From Moraxella caprae DSM 19149 (GTDB lineage: Bacteria > Pseudomonadota > Gammaproteobacteria > Pseudomonadales > Moraxellaceae), in NCBI RefSeq assembly GCF_000426885.1, contig NZ_AUGF01000001.1, positions 94,229 to 158,228 of the forward strand: 64,000 bases of DNA, written 5' to 3'. The stretch's first letter is position 1. Each line of letters starts with the position of its first letter. A program made the position numbers and the translations under genes. This document shows, piece by piece, positions 17,581-27,031 of the stretch. The notes under the pieces were generated by a model. The model was given only the letters and a program-made list of their open reading frames with translations. It was not told the DNA's origin and did no database searches.

Positions 17581-18186
17581 TCAATCAAACTTCTGCGTGG
17601 TAACTCGTCCTGTGTCATTGATATGGTCAATATTTGCCATGTCAGTTTTGTCTTTTTCAAGCACCGCTTGCAAGTCTTTACGCCCTGCAAAAATCTTGCC
17701 AGACAACTGGGCAGGCACTTTGCCTGTGGGGTCGGTATGCAACTCATCAATCGTGGTAAAGGCGGTAATGCTCGCCAAATCAAAATCGGCAGGACGCTCA
17801 TAGATACGCTTTTTCTTGGCACGTTTATCAGCAGGAGCCCAGTTCATCGCCCCAAGTTTCATCTCATAAACAAGCCCCACAAACAAAATGGCGATAAAGA
17901 CAAAGGCGGTCGCAAACCCTACCCAGCCCACTTCTCGCACGCTGACCGAATAGGCGTACAAATACAAGGCTTCTAAGTCAAAAATCACAAAGAAAATCGC
18001 CACCAAGTAAAACTTGGCGGACAAATGGATACGAGCCGTCCCTGCTGAGACCACCCCTGCTTCAAAGTTTTCTTGTTTTTGAGAACCGCTTGAGTGCCCA
18101 CCAAGCAAGCGTGGCACGACAAGCATAAAGACGACAAGCCCTAGACTGGCAAGTAAATAGACAATGGCTGACCATTCGGCTGGCAT
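17581..18186 (-). CDS. nuoA: NADH-quinone oxidoreductase subunit A
   Basis: Small membrane subunit of complex I. Three hydrophobic helices occupy the first 130 residues, with family signatures 'ENFEAGVVSAGTARIHLSAKFYLVAI' and 'FVIFDLEALYLYAYS'. The protein (201 aa) has a polar C-terminal tail of about 70 residues not found in E. coli NuoA (147 aa); longer NuoA forms are usual in Moraxellaceae. First gene of the whole nuo region. Confidence 0.95.
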   Translation of the reverse strand: MPAEWSAIVYLLASLGLVVFMLVVPRLLGGHSSGSQKQENFEAGVVSAGTARIHLSAKFYLVAIFFVIFDLEALYLYAYSVSVREVGWVGFATAFVFIAILFVGLVYEMKLGAMNWAPADKRAKKKRIYERPADFDLASITAFTTIDELHTDPTGKVPAQLSGKIFAGRKDLQAVLEKDKTDMANIDHINDTGRVTTQKFD

Positions 18187-18216
18187 AAATCACCCCATGT
18201 GATTTTATGAAAGTAG

Positions 18217-18290
18217 ATTATAATAAAGTATCCGCTAATCCTGACAGATTAACCTTAAAATTATAGCATATTTTGTAAAATTATTTAAAT
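18217..18290 (-). promoter_or_regulatory. Probable nuoA promoter region
   Basis: On the minus strand two TATAAT hexamers lie upstream of nuoA, at 18265-18260 and 18222-18217. The -35 elements are weak (for example CTGTCA 19 bp upstream of the second). The exact promoter cannot be fixed from sequence. Confidence 0.35.
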
Positions 18291-18334
18291 AAAAAATAAC
18301 CACATCAGTCATTGGATAAATTTGGCATTTTCAC

Positions 18335-18367
18335 AAAAAACACCGCCAACATGACGATGTTTTTTTG
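18335..18367 (-). terminator. Rho-independent terminator after purL
   Basis: ACATCG / CGGTGT stem (plus-strand 18340-18360) with T-runs on both sides, 17 nt beyond the purL stop. It can work in both directions. Confidence 0.65.
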
Positions 18368-18377
18368 GCTTGGGTTG

Positions 18378-21300
18378 TTATCGTAAAAACGCACGGGCAT
18401 TACGGAACAGTCGCATCCATGCCCCATCTTTATCCCACTCGTTCGGTTTCCATGAGTGATTGACCGCACGTAGTGTCCGTTCTGGATGTGGCATCATGAG
18501 CGTTACCCGCCCATCATTACTACAAATGCCTGTAATGCCTTGGGGTGAGCCGTTAGGGTTTAGGGGGTAATGCTCGGTGGGTCGCCCCTGACTGTCTACA
18601 TAGCGTAGGGCAATCTGACCGCTATTTTCTAACTCAAAAATCGCCTTGCCATCAAGATTAGCAAAGCCCTCTCCATGTGCCACTGTAATCGGCAAAATGC
18701 TGTCTTGCATGCCCTTTAACAGCACTGATTTGGTACGCTCTACACGCACATTGACGGTGCGAGCCTCAAAACGTGCTGATACGTTGGTGCTAAATCGTGG
18801 GAAATGCTCCGCCCCAACCATCAAGCCTTTGAGCTGACTCATCATCTGACAGCCGTTGCACACGCCCAAAGCAAAGGTTTCGGGACGATGGAAAAATCTG
18901 GCAAACATCATGGACAACTCTTCGTGGTGTAACACACTATTTGCCCAACCCGAGCCTGCCCCTAACACGTCGCCATAACTAAATCCGCCACAGGCTACTA
19001 GCCCATCAACATCACGCAGATTGACACGTCCGCTCATCAGGTCACTCATGTGCACATCAAGTGCGTCAAAGCCTGCCAGTTTAAAGCCTGCCGCCATCTC
19101 CAAATGGCCATTCACGCCCTGTTCACGCAAGATGGCAACCTTAGGTTGGCTGGTGCGAGCATTGACATACGGGGCTTCTACAGCTTGATTTAGGTCGTAA
19201 TTTGCCTGTGCAATCAGTCCGTAATGGTCGATGTCGTTGATGAGTGCAAACTCTTGGTCGGCACAAATAGGGTTATCGCGCGTGCGAGCGATGGCATGGC
19301 TGACTTTTGTCCACTCATTTTGTAAATCGCTACGCATGAATTCTAAGTTCACAGTGGCTGTCTGTATACTTAGAATGTCTTGGTCGGCACCACCTACTGG
19401 GGTTTCAAAGACTTGTCCGATTTCACTTATCAGCTCTGACACGCCCATACTGTATGCCAACTCTTTAAAATCAAAAGCGTATTCAGGTAGCACCTGCACC
19501 ACCGCCCCCAACTCTTCGGCAAACAGCTGTCCTAAGACGTTATCATCATCAAGGGACAGGTTAATGGCGACACGGGCAGTGAACTGCATCTCCGCCACGG
19601 TGGCAATCAGTCCACCATCAGAAATGTCATGATAGGCACTGATAAAGCCTTGCTCATTGGCACTTTGGATAAACTCAAAAAAACGTCGCAAATCATCGGC
19701 ACTGTCCACATCAGGACAGTCATCGCCAAGCTGACCTAATGTTTGGGCAAGGATAGAGCCACCTAGACGCAATTTACCTTTTGATAAGTCAATACGATAC
19801 AGGCGACTGTCCGCATTGATAAGCTCAGGTGTTAGCGTCTTGTTGATGTCTTGGACAGGAGCAAAGCCTGTGATAATAAGACTCATGGGCGATGCCACCG
19901 CCTTATCCACGCCATCATCTTGCCAGCTAGCACGCATGGACAAGCTGTCTTTGCCCACAGGAATGGCAATACCTAAGGCAGGGCATAGCTCCTCACCTAC
20001 GGCATGCACTGCATCATATAACGCCACATCTTCGCCATCATCACCGCACGCCGCCATCCAGTTGGCAGATAAGGTAATGTCCGATATCTTAGCGATATTG
20101 GCACTGGCTAAGTTGGTAACCGCTTCGCCCACTGCTAGGCGTGCTGACGCTTTGGGACTGATGAGTGCCACAGGCGTACGCTCGCCCATCGCCATCGCTT
20201 CGCCCGTATCGGCAAGCAGTCCTGTCATCGTCACCGCACAGTCCGCCACAGGCACTTGATAACGCCCCACATACTGCTCACGCACCACCATGCCCGTGAT
20301 AGAACGGTCGCCGATACTAATTAAAAATGATTTGCTTGCCACGGTCGGATGTCTTAGCACATCTCGAACAGCACTGGCAATGTCTAGCTTATCGACATTT
20401 AGTGCTGTTCGCTGAACATTTTGGCGACGTACCGAACGCTTCATCTTGGGCGTGCCACCCAGTAGCACTTGCATGGGCATGTCCACAGGTTGCTCTGGCA
20501 GTAGCTCGTCATTGACTTTAAGCTGACGCACATCGGTTGCCACGCCCAGTATGGCAAAAGGACAGCGCTCACGCTCACAAATTTGAGTAAATAACTCCTC
20601 GTCCTTAGGGTCAATGGCTAGCACATAGCGTTCTTGGGCTTCATTTGACCAAATTGCCATCGGCGACATACCACGCTCTAACGATGGCACTTTTCTAAGC
20701 TCTAACACCGCCCCAAGCTCATGGTCATCTACCAGCTCTGGCATGGCGTTAGATAGCCCGCCTGCCCCCACATCATGAATGGAGACGATGGGATTATGCT
20801 CCGCCCCCATCGCCCAACAGGTATCAATCACCTCTTGGCAACGACGCTCCATCTCGGCATTATCACGCTGTACACTGGCAAAGTCTAGTCCTTCATCTAG
20901 GCTACCACTGTCCACTGAGCTTGCCGCCCCACCACCTAGGCCGATTTGCATGGCAGGGCCCCCAAGCACGATGAGCAAATCACCTTGCTTGATGGCATTT
21001 TTTTGCACCAAATCACGCTTGATGTTGCCATAACCGCCGGCAATCATGATCGGCTTATGATAGCCACGCATTTGACTTCCGTCCTGCATGACGCTGGTGT
21101 CGAGCTGAAAACTTCTAAAATAACCCGTTAAGTTAGGGCGACCAAATTCGTTACTAAACGCCGCACTGCCTAGTGGAGCGTGAGTCATGATTTCTAGGGC
21201 AGATGCCATACGTTCTGGCTTGCCGTATGCTTTGGTCTGAACCTCCCATTTTTCGGGCATCTCTGGCAAGTGCAAATGCGACACGCTAAATCCTGCCAAG

Positions 21301-22301
21301 CCTGCTTTTGGCTTACCGCCACGCCCTGTCGCCCCTTCGTCTCGTATCTCACCGCCCGAGCCTGTCGCCGCCCCTGCATAGGGAGCGATGGCGGTTGGGT
21401 GATTGTGCGTTTCTACTTTCATCAAGATATCAACAGGCTCTTCATGAAAGTCATACTCATGCACGCCATCACTATTTTTATTGACATAAAAACGCTTGGC
21501 AGTAAAGCCTTCCATGACCGCCGCATTGTCTTTATATGCTGACAAAATACCCTCAGGCGAGGTTTCATGGGTATTTTTAATCATTTTAAATAATGATTTG
21601 TCTTGTTTTTTGCCGCCAATCATCCATTCAGAGTTAAAAATCTTATGACGGCAATGCTCGCTGTTGGCTTGGGCGAACATCATGAGCTCCACATCAGTGG
21701 GGTTACGAGCTAAGATGTTAAAATGCTTGACCAAATAATCCATGTCTTCATCCGACAGGGCAAAACCAAACTCACGATTTGCCTGCACCAATGCCGAACG
21801 CCCCTGCCCCATGATGTCAATGTGTGTGAGGCTGGCAGGTTTATCATCGCCAAACAGAGCTTTGACCGCGGACAACTCATGGCTTAGACTTTGGGTCATG
21901 CGGTCGTGCAGGATATTTTGGGCGACCTGTGGCAGTTTACGTGGTAGCTCGCCATCACCTGTTAGTGTGAACAATACCACACGCTCGACACGCTCAATGT
22001 CCACCCCACAGTTTCTAAAAATATCGGTCGCTTTGGACGCCCACGGACTAATCGTACCAAAACGTGGCGACACCACCACTTGACGCTCGCCCTCGCCTGC
22101 TTTATCTTCATCAAACTCCAAGCCGTCATTTAAGAGACTCAACGCTTTTTGGCGTGCATCAGCCGTCAGATAGCTAGGAAAAACATAAATCTGCTGTGAT
22201 TTGATGGCACGAATGGGTAAATTGGCTTTGGTATTTAGCTCTTTGATGAGAGCGTCTGTCTGAAACTGGGTTAAAAACGGCTTTCCAGCTATGGTCATCA
22301 T
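18378..22301 (-). CDS. purL: Phosphoribosylformylglycinamidine synthase (FGAM synthase)
   Basis: Fourth step of purine biosynthesis: FGAR + Gln + ATP to FGAM. The large single-chain type has 1307 aa (E. coli 1295). Visible: N-terminal PurS-like domain; ATP-binding synthetase halves ('MKVETHNHPTAIAPYAGAATGSGGEIRDEGATGRG'); and a C-terminal class I glutaminase with nucleophile Cys in 'GVCNGCQMMSQL' and the catalytic His region 'MPHPERTLRAV'. The start chosen is ATG 22301 (MMTIAGKPF; GGGGA upstream); a longer frame to 22358 adds hydrophobic residues foreign to the family. Single gene with its own terminator. Confidence 0.97.
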   Translation of the reverse strand: MMTIAGKPFLTQFQTDALIKELNTKANLPIRAIKSQQIYVFPSYLTADARQKALSLLNDGLEFDEDKAGEGERQVVVSPRFGTISPWASKATDIFRNCGVDIERVERVVLFTLTGDGELPRKLPQVAQNILHDRMTQSLSHELSAVKALFGDDKPASLTHIDIMGQGRSALVQANREFGFALSDEDMDYLVKHFNILARNPTDVELMMFAQANSEHCRHKIFNSEWMIGGKKQDKSLFKMIKNTHETSPEGILSAYKDNAAVMEGFTAKRFYVNKNSDGVHEYDFHEEPVDILMKVETHNHPTAIAPYAGAATGSGGEIRDEGATGRGGKPKAGLAGFSVSHLHLPEMPEKWEVQTKAYGKPERMASALEIMTHAPLGSAAFSNEFGRPNLTGYFRSFQLDTSVMQDGSQMRGYHKPIMIAGGYGNIKRDLVQKNAIKQGDLLIVLGGPAMQIGLGGGAASSVDSGSLDEGLDFASVQRDNAEMERRCQEVIDTCWAMGAEHNPIVSIHDVGAGGLSNAMPELVDDHELGAVLELRKVPSLERGMSPMAIWSNEAQERYVLAIDPKDEELFTQICERERCPFAILGVATDVRQLKVNDELLPEQPVDMPMQVLLGGTPKMKRSVRRQNVQRTALNVDKLDIASAVRDVLRHPTVASKSFLISIGDRSITGMVVREQYVGRYQVPVADCAVTMTGLLADTGEAMAMGERTPVALISPKASARLAVGEAVTNLASANIAKISDITLSANWMAACGDDGEDVALYDAVHAVGEELCPALGIAIPVGKDSLSMRASWQDDGVDKAVASPMSLIITGFAPVQDINKTLTPELINADSRLYRIDLSKGKLRLGGSILAQTLGQLGDDCPDVDSADDLRRFFEFIQSANEQGFISAYHDISDGGLIATVAEMQFTARVAINLSLDDDNVLGQLFAEELGAVVQVLPEYAFDFKELAYSMGVSELISEIGQVFETPVGGADQDILSIQTATVNLEFMRSDLQNEWTKVSHAIARTRDNPICADQEFALINDIDHYGLIAQANYDLNQAVEAPYVNARTSQPKVAILREQGVNGHLEMAAGFKLAGFDALDVHMSDLMSGRVNLRDVDGLVACGGFSYGDVLGAGSGWANSVLHHEELSMMFARFFHRPETFALGVCNGCQMMSQLKGLMVGAEHFPRFSTNVSARFEARTVNVRVERTKSVLLKGMQDSILPITVAHGEGFANLDGKAIFELENSGQIALRYVDSQGRPTEHYPLNPNGSPQGITGICSNDGRVTLMMPHPERTLRAVNHSWKPNEWDKDGAWMRLFRNARAFLR

Positions 22302-22515
22302 GATGGTTATTCCCCACAATTTGATGGATAAGAAAAATGACAAACAATATAAAAGCAACGAGCAATTATCAGCACGATATTTTAACAGATTCTACCCTAA
22401 TTATGCCAATGCTTTACTGATATTTTTTAAATTATTGGGAAACATTGAACGCTTGTGGTGCAATTTGCATTATAGAAATATGTTAGAAACAAAATGCTGT
22501 TTTTGCATGGAAATT

Positions 22516-22545
22516 TTGGCTTTTTTGGACAAAAAATGCTACAAT
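22516..22545 (+). promoter_or_regulatory. Possible promoter of the FixH-like gene
   Basis: TTGGCT (22516-22521), 18-bp spacer, TACAAT (22540-22545), 26 bp before the ATG at 22572. Confidence 0.4.
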
Positions 22546-22571
22546 AAGCCAAATTTTATCCACATGTCATC

Positions 22572-23240
22572 ATGTCAGCGACCACCCCAACCCCCAATGC
22601 CCCCCAAACCACTGCCAACATCAATGCCAATGTTTGGCATAAAAACTACATGGTCATCGTGTTTGTCATCGGACTGCCACTCATTGTGGTAATTTCTTGC
22701 GTTTTCTTTGTCGTGCACGCCTTTAAAATCAAAGACTCGCCCGTGCGTGATGATTGGTACATGGATGGCAAAAGCCTCTATCAAGATGCCTCCAAAGATA
22801 AGCTCGCCCATGATTTGGGCTTATCAGGAATCATGCGATTAGACGGCACGCCCGATGATTATGCCGTGCGATTTGAGCTAAAATCCGCCCAAGCCATGAG
22901 CTATCCTGCCACGCTCAATGTCAAAGTCTCACACGCCACCGACAAAGCCAAAGACCGTGATTTTGTGCTGACCTACCAAAGCGACAATCTATATACCGGC
23001 AAATTCACCCTTGACCCCCTGCCTGCCAAATACTATCTTGACATCAGCAATGATGACCACAGTACTGCCGAGATAGAAGCTGGTTCATGGCGACTGACCC
23101 ACAGCCAAAAACTGCCCGCCCAAAACGTGGCGTTTTTGCCTTTGACCGCCTTTGATGATGAGCGTCAAGCCCTGCCCGACCAACGAGACAAACGCCACCA
23201 ACAGCACACCCCCGACACCATACCACCATTGGCACAATAA
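22572..23240 (+). CDS. FixH-like membrane-anchored protein
   Basis: The 222-aa protein has one N-terminal membrane helix (about residues 27-50, 'YMVIVFVIGLPLIVVISCVFFVVHAF') and a periplasmic beta-rich domain with 'DDWYMDGKSLYQD', typical of the FixH family linked to cbb3 cytochrome oxidase assembly. No ccoNOPQ genes are nearby, so the role is uncertain. Followed 18 bp later by the TraX-like gene, likely co-transcribed. Confidence 0.7.
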   Translation: MSATTPTPNAPQTTANINANVWHKNYMVIVFVIGLPLIVVISCVFFVVHAFKIKDSPVRDDWYMDGKSLYQDASKDKLAHDLGLSGIMRLDGTPDDYAVRFELKSAQAMSYPATLNVKVSHATDKAKDRDFVLTYQSDNLYTGKFTLDPLPAKYYLDISNDDHSTAEIEAGSWRLTHSQKLPAQNVAFLPLTAFDDERQALPDQRDKRHQQHTPDTIPPLAQ

Positions 23241-23258
23241 CTCATCAACAAACCCAAG

Positions 23259-24044
23259 ATGACCAATATAAGCCGTCAAACTCATCAACCATTGACCGCT
23301 TTTCATATCAAATGGCTTGCCATGCTACTCATGACCGCCGACCATGTGGCATGGCGGTTTTTGGATTATGATACGCATTCATCAGAGATGCTACACTTTG
23401 TGGGGCGGGCGGTTGCTCCACTCATGTGTTATTTGCTCGTGGTCGGGTTTTATCATACGCATGACATCAAGGGCTATGCCAAACGGTTGGGGCTGTTTGC
23501 CCTTATCTCACAACTGCCCTTTTGGTTGTTTAATATTGGCATTGCTCATACTGCCCTGCTTTGGCAAGGGGTTTATTTTGATGATTGGGCGGTACTGACC
23601 CCTTTTATAGGCGGTAACGTGCTGTTTTCACTGTTTTTATCACTCACCGCTTTGATAATTCGGCACCATAAATCTTTTCACCTTTGGGAAAAGGCAATCC
23701 TTATCACCCTGCTCTATCCCATCATCAGTCTGTGTGATTATGGTTTTGCCATGATTTATATGACGTTATTGTTTGATTATTTTTATAAAAATAAACCCAA
23801 CTACCTTATCATCGCTTATCTCTTATCCTTGCCCATCATCTATGTGCTCATCTATGGCTTTAACACCACCGTGGGGCTTGGTTATATGCACTTTGGCATG
23901 ATATTGACCGCCCTTATCATCTATGGTTTTAATGGACAAAAAGGCTCTGACTTTGGCGGTCGCTATCTGTTTTATTGGTTTTATCCTGTGCATTTATTAG
24001 TCATTGCTGTGGTGGAATATTTGCTTTTGGATTATGTTAAATAA
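23259..24044 (+). CDS. TraX-family membrane protein
   Basis: The 261-aa protein has about eight hydrophobic helices and the family hallmark 'FHIKWLAMLLMTADHVAWRFL' at the N-terminus, ending 'FYWFYPVHLLVIAVVEYLL'. The founding member, F-plasmid TraX, acetylates pilin; chromosomal relatives in Moraxellaceae and Neisseriaceae are of unknown substrate. Same strand and close behind the FixH-like gene. Confidence 0.8.
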   Translation: MTNISRQTHQPLTAFHIKWLAMLLMTADHVAWRFLDYDTHSSEMLHFVGRAVAPLMCYLLVVGFYHTHDIKGYAKRLGLFALISQLPFWLFNIGIAHTALLWQGVYFDDWAVLTPFIGGNVLFSLFLSLTALIIRHHKSFHLWEKAILITLLYPIISLCDYGFAMIYMTLLFDYFYKNKPNYLIIAYLLSLPIIYVLIYGFNTTVGLGYMHFGMILTALIIYGFNGQKGSDFGGRYLFYWFYPVHLLVIAVVEYLLLDYVK

Positions 24045-24125
24045 ATTATTGATCCAAAAAACACAACTCAAAGATTATGCTTTTAATTTATAACATTTAA
24101 AAGAATAAAAATTACTCTACTCTTT

Positions 24126-24334
24126 TAGGGCGTGCCTACCATTGATAACATTTTTATACAATAAGTTAAAAACCTAACATTTTAAATTAATTTTTTGCAT
24201 GAAAAATGGCTAAATCTTGTGGCTTGAAGTCAAAAATTTGTCTGATAGAAGACTCACAGCCTCAAGTTTTTTCCTTGAAAAACGTGCGATTTTTCGTGAT
24301 TTTCATTGCAAATACCAAAGGCAGGCACGCCCTA
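24126..24334. repeat. Dispersed repeat family 1, copy A (short form)
   Basis: The 209-bp element has terminal inverted repeats TAGGGCGTGCCTACC and GGCAGGCACGCCCTA. It lies in the 419-bp gap between the TraX-like gene and 24464. The core contains 'TTTTTCATGCAAAAAATTAA' (read on the minus strand) and 'GAAAATCACGAAAAATCGCA'. Other copies: 43120, 43956, 56797, 61079. This copy lacks the inner palindrome of the long form. Confidence 0.85.
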
Positions 24335-24463
24335 TACAAGTCATTGATTCACCAAGGACGATTGCAATTTACCCCCACAATCAAGCCACCCAATAACCAA
24401 TAAACCACCATTTTAACTTAAAATTAGGGTGATATATGCACATCATCACCCCAAGGAACTTTT

Positions 24464-25033
24464 ATGAAAAATCTCACCCGCTGTGTATTATCTGCTGTTT
24501 TGCTTAGCTCTCTGCCTGCATTTGCACTAACCATTGCCCCGCCCGTATCAGAAGCAGAAAAAGTTAGAAATACACATCGCTTATTTATCAGCTCCAAAAA
24601 AGTCGCCTTAGAGAGATTGGAAAAATATGGCTTTATAGACATCAAAAACAGTGGTAAGTACGAGTGCTATATGGATGATGATGTTTTTGGTTGTAGAGTT
24701 ATACATCCCTATTATTTTACCATGAAAGATAATGTTTTCACCAAAGTCCATTATGACTTCAATCCAAGGTTTTCTTCTATCCAATCAACATCTACCACCT
24801 TATCCAAAGATGAGAAAGATGAACTCATTAATGTCCTAAACATGGCAACTGATGACCCACAAATGTCGGAGATCATCATTGACAAGTTGGTTCAAGATTA
24901 TCACGCAAAAGTCGCCAAAAAAGAAACCATAGAAAAAGGATGGTATGGTTATTCTGTTTATTTTAACTATTATGGTGTAATTATTGAATTAGCAGGCAGT
25001 GATGAAGAATTTATATATCTTTATGTTAATTAA
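24464..25033 (+). CDS. Secreted hypothetical protein
   Basis: The 189-aa protein has a clear Sec signal peptide (MKNLTRCVLSAVLLSSLPAFA, cleavage near residue 21). The mature part has one close Cys pair (C67 and C76 region), mixed charge and many aromatic residues. The family is not recognised. Shine-Dalgarno AAGGA upstream. Probably periplasmic or exported. Confidence 0.75.
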   Translation: MKNLTRCVLSAVLLSSLPAFALTIAPPVSEAEKVRNTHRLFISSKKVALERLEKYGFIDIKNSGKYECYMDDDVFGCRVIHPYYFTMKDNVFTKVHYDFNPRFSSIQSTSTTLSKDEKDELINVLNMATDDPQMSEIIIDKLVQDYHAKVAKKETIEKGWYGYSVYFNYYGVIIELAGSDEEFIYLYVN

Positions 25034-25048
25034 TCCAAAAAAGAAAAA

Positions 25049-25076
25049 GGCGTAAGGCGTAAGGCGTAAGGCGTAA
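25049..25076. repeat. Tandem heptanucleotide repeat (GGCGTAA)x4
   Basis: Four exact GGCGTAA units lie just after the secreted-protein gene, followed by GCCACGCC, so the last unit can fold with it (GGCGT/ACGCC). Sits between two convergent genes. Confidence 0.85.
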
Positions 25077-25105
25077 GCCACGCCTAGTCTTTGATTTGCA
25101 AATTA

Positions 25106-26296
25106 TCATCCATTTGACACATTATCCACATTTTTGTCATCAGCAACGGTCGTGCCTAGCCTGCTCATGCGTCTGTCCATGAGCTGACGGGCAAGGGCTT
25201 GCATGTCATCAACACGGTCAATCTCATCAACAATTTCAAGCCCGAGCAAGGTTTCAAGGACATCTTCTAAGCTTACAATACCCTTAACTTCGCCAAACTC
25301 CCCCACAACAAGGGCGATATGCAGTCGCTCTTTTAACATCAAATCAAGCACATCAAACAGCTTCATCTTGGCAAAAACAAAAGTAATGTCTCGTTTAAAG
25401 GCTTTGATGGGTGTGTGAATCTCTTGGTTGGCTTTGGCAATGAACAGGTCGCTTTTTAGCACAAAACCTGTGGCATTATCTAGGTCTTCATCAAAAATGG
25501 GAAAACGTGAAAATGGCAATTTGGCATGAACAGCAAATACATCGCCCACCGTCATATTCTCATCAAAGGCAATCATCACCGAGCGTGGCGTAACAATACT
25601 CTCCACATGAATCATGCTCAGAGCCAACGAATTTTTGATGATGCGTGTCTCAAGCTCGCTCATCTGTCCTGATACCTCACCTTGATTGGCAAGGGCGATG
25701 AATTCATGACGGTTAAACCCGCTCTCGTTGTTGCCCCGAGTGAGTAGGCGAGAGACTTTTTCGGCAACCCACACGATGGGAAACAGCAAAATACTAATAC
25801 CTTTGACATAGTACGCCACTGGCACAGCAAAACGTCGCCAATAAGTCGCCCCCAGCGTCTTTGGGATAATCTCGCTACCCATAAGTACCGCCAATGTCAT
25901 CACGCCACTAAACACCCCAAACCACGCACTACCAAACACGATGGTCGCCTGCGAACCTGCCCCAAGCGAGCCTAAGGTATTGGCGATGGTGTTGAGCGTG
26001 AGAATTGATGAGATGGATTTTTCGATGTTTTTAACTTTGACTTCGTTGAGCAAGTCGGCAGTTTTAGGGCTGTCATCTCTTAGCGTGTCGATATAGCTTG
26101 GGGTCATTGTCAGAAGAGTTGCTTCTGAAATAGAACAAATAAAGGAAACAATCAGCGACAACGCCACATAAAAGATAAGCAAAATAACATTGGTGCTACC
26201 CGCCTGTCCCACACTCTCGCCTGTGGCAGCAAGGACAGTGATGGGTGTGATGGCTAATAAAGAGATAACAATAAGGAAAAATCGCGGTCGGGGCAT
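25106..26296 (-). CDS. CNNM/CorC-type membrane protein with CBS pair
   Basis: The 396-aa protein: signal-like first helix, a CNNM (DUF21) membrane domain with helices to about residue 190 ('FICSISEATLLTMTPSYID', 'LTLNTIANTLGSLGAGSQA', 'MGSEIIPKTLGATYWRRFA'), then two CBS domains ('IVTPRSVMIAFDENMTVGDV', 'ALVVGEFGEVKGIVSLEDV'). This family handles Mg/Co transport or sensing. It lacks the C-terminal CorC_HlyC transporter-associated domain seen in longer members. Confidence 0.85.
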   Translation of the reverse strand: MPRPRFFLIVISLLAITPITVLAATGESVGQAGSTNVILLIFYVALSLIVSFICSISEATLLTMTPSYIDTLRDDSPKTADLLNEVKVKNIEKSISSILTLNTIANTLGSLGAGSQATIVFGSAWFGVFSGVMTLAVLMGSEIIPKTLGATYWRRFAVPVAYYVKGISILLFPIVWVAEKVSRLLTRGNNESGFNRHEFIALANQGEVSGQMSELETRIIKNSLALSMIHVESIVTPRSVMIAFDENMTVGDVFAVHAKLPFSRFPIFDEDLDNATGFVLKSDLFIAKANQEIHTPIKAFKRDITFVFAKMKLFDVLDLMLKERLHIALVVGEFGEVKGIVSLEDVLETLLGLEIVDEIDRVDDMQALARQLMDRRMSRLGTTVADDKNVDNVSNG

Positions 26297-26534
26297 ATAA
26301 AAAATGAGTGGCTTAAATTAAGCGCTAATATTAAGCCAAAATGATGACAACTGCAAGTATTTTAGGATAAAGTGGACAATTTTATGATGATGAACGTGGT
26401 TGGGATTGGGAGCAGGACGATATTTTTGGGGAAATTTATAAAATTTTTCAAAGACTTATGTAAAATTTTATAAATTGTGTTTGTTTTATGGTATGATATG
26501 CGTTATTTTTCGTTTTGGAAATTTAGGAACACTC

Positions 26535-26852
26535 ATGCTACTTTCTATTTTGGCAACCACTGCCCCTGCTCAGCCCAATGCCTTTTTGCAATTATTACCG
26601 ATGGTTGCCATTTTTGCCATTTTTTATTTTCTCATCATTCGCCCCCAGTCCAAGCGTGCCAAAGAACACCGTGCCATGGTCAATGCGTTAGCGGTGGATA
26701 ATGAAGTGGTATTTGCTGGCGGTCTGGTCGGTCGTGTCAAAAAAGTTGATGGCGACTATGCGGTCATCGCCCTAAACAACAACACCGATGTCAAAATCCA
26801 ACGTGCGTCCGTGATTAGCGTATTGCCTAAAGGCACGATTGAAAATATCTAA
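26535..26852 (+). CDS. yajC: Sec translocon accessory protein YajC
   Basis: The 105-aa protein starts at ATG 26535 (AGGA 7 nt upstream); an earlier in-frame ATG at 26475 lacks family residues. One membrane helix (about residues 19-37, 'LLPMVAIFAIFYFLIIRPQ') then a basic RPQxKRxKEH segment and a small beta domain. Partner of SecDF; secD and secF follow on the same strand after 179 bp. Confidence 0.93.
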   Translation: MLLSILATTAPAQPNAFLQLLPMVAIFAIFYFLIIRPQSKRAKEHRAMVNALAVDNEVVFAGGLVGRVKKVDGDYAVIALNNNTDVKIQRASVISVLPKGTIENI

Positions 26853-27031
26853 ATTCGGTACTGTTAAAGACGCATTTTAAATAAATACATCGGGCAAAAG
26901 GATAAGCCCTATTTTAACAAGACCAAACAATGATTTAACACTTAAATTATTGTCAATTATTAAAGGGTTTAATGATAATTATTTTTTAAAATAAATTAAA
27001 CCCACATCATCAACCTTTTAAAGAAGTCCTT

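Noticed and set aside
26940..26995. Fur-like sequence TTTAATGATAATTATTTTTT upstream of secD
   Set aside because: Only about 12 of 19 matches and a housekeeping target; expected by chance in AT-rich sequence.
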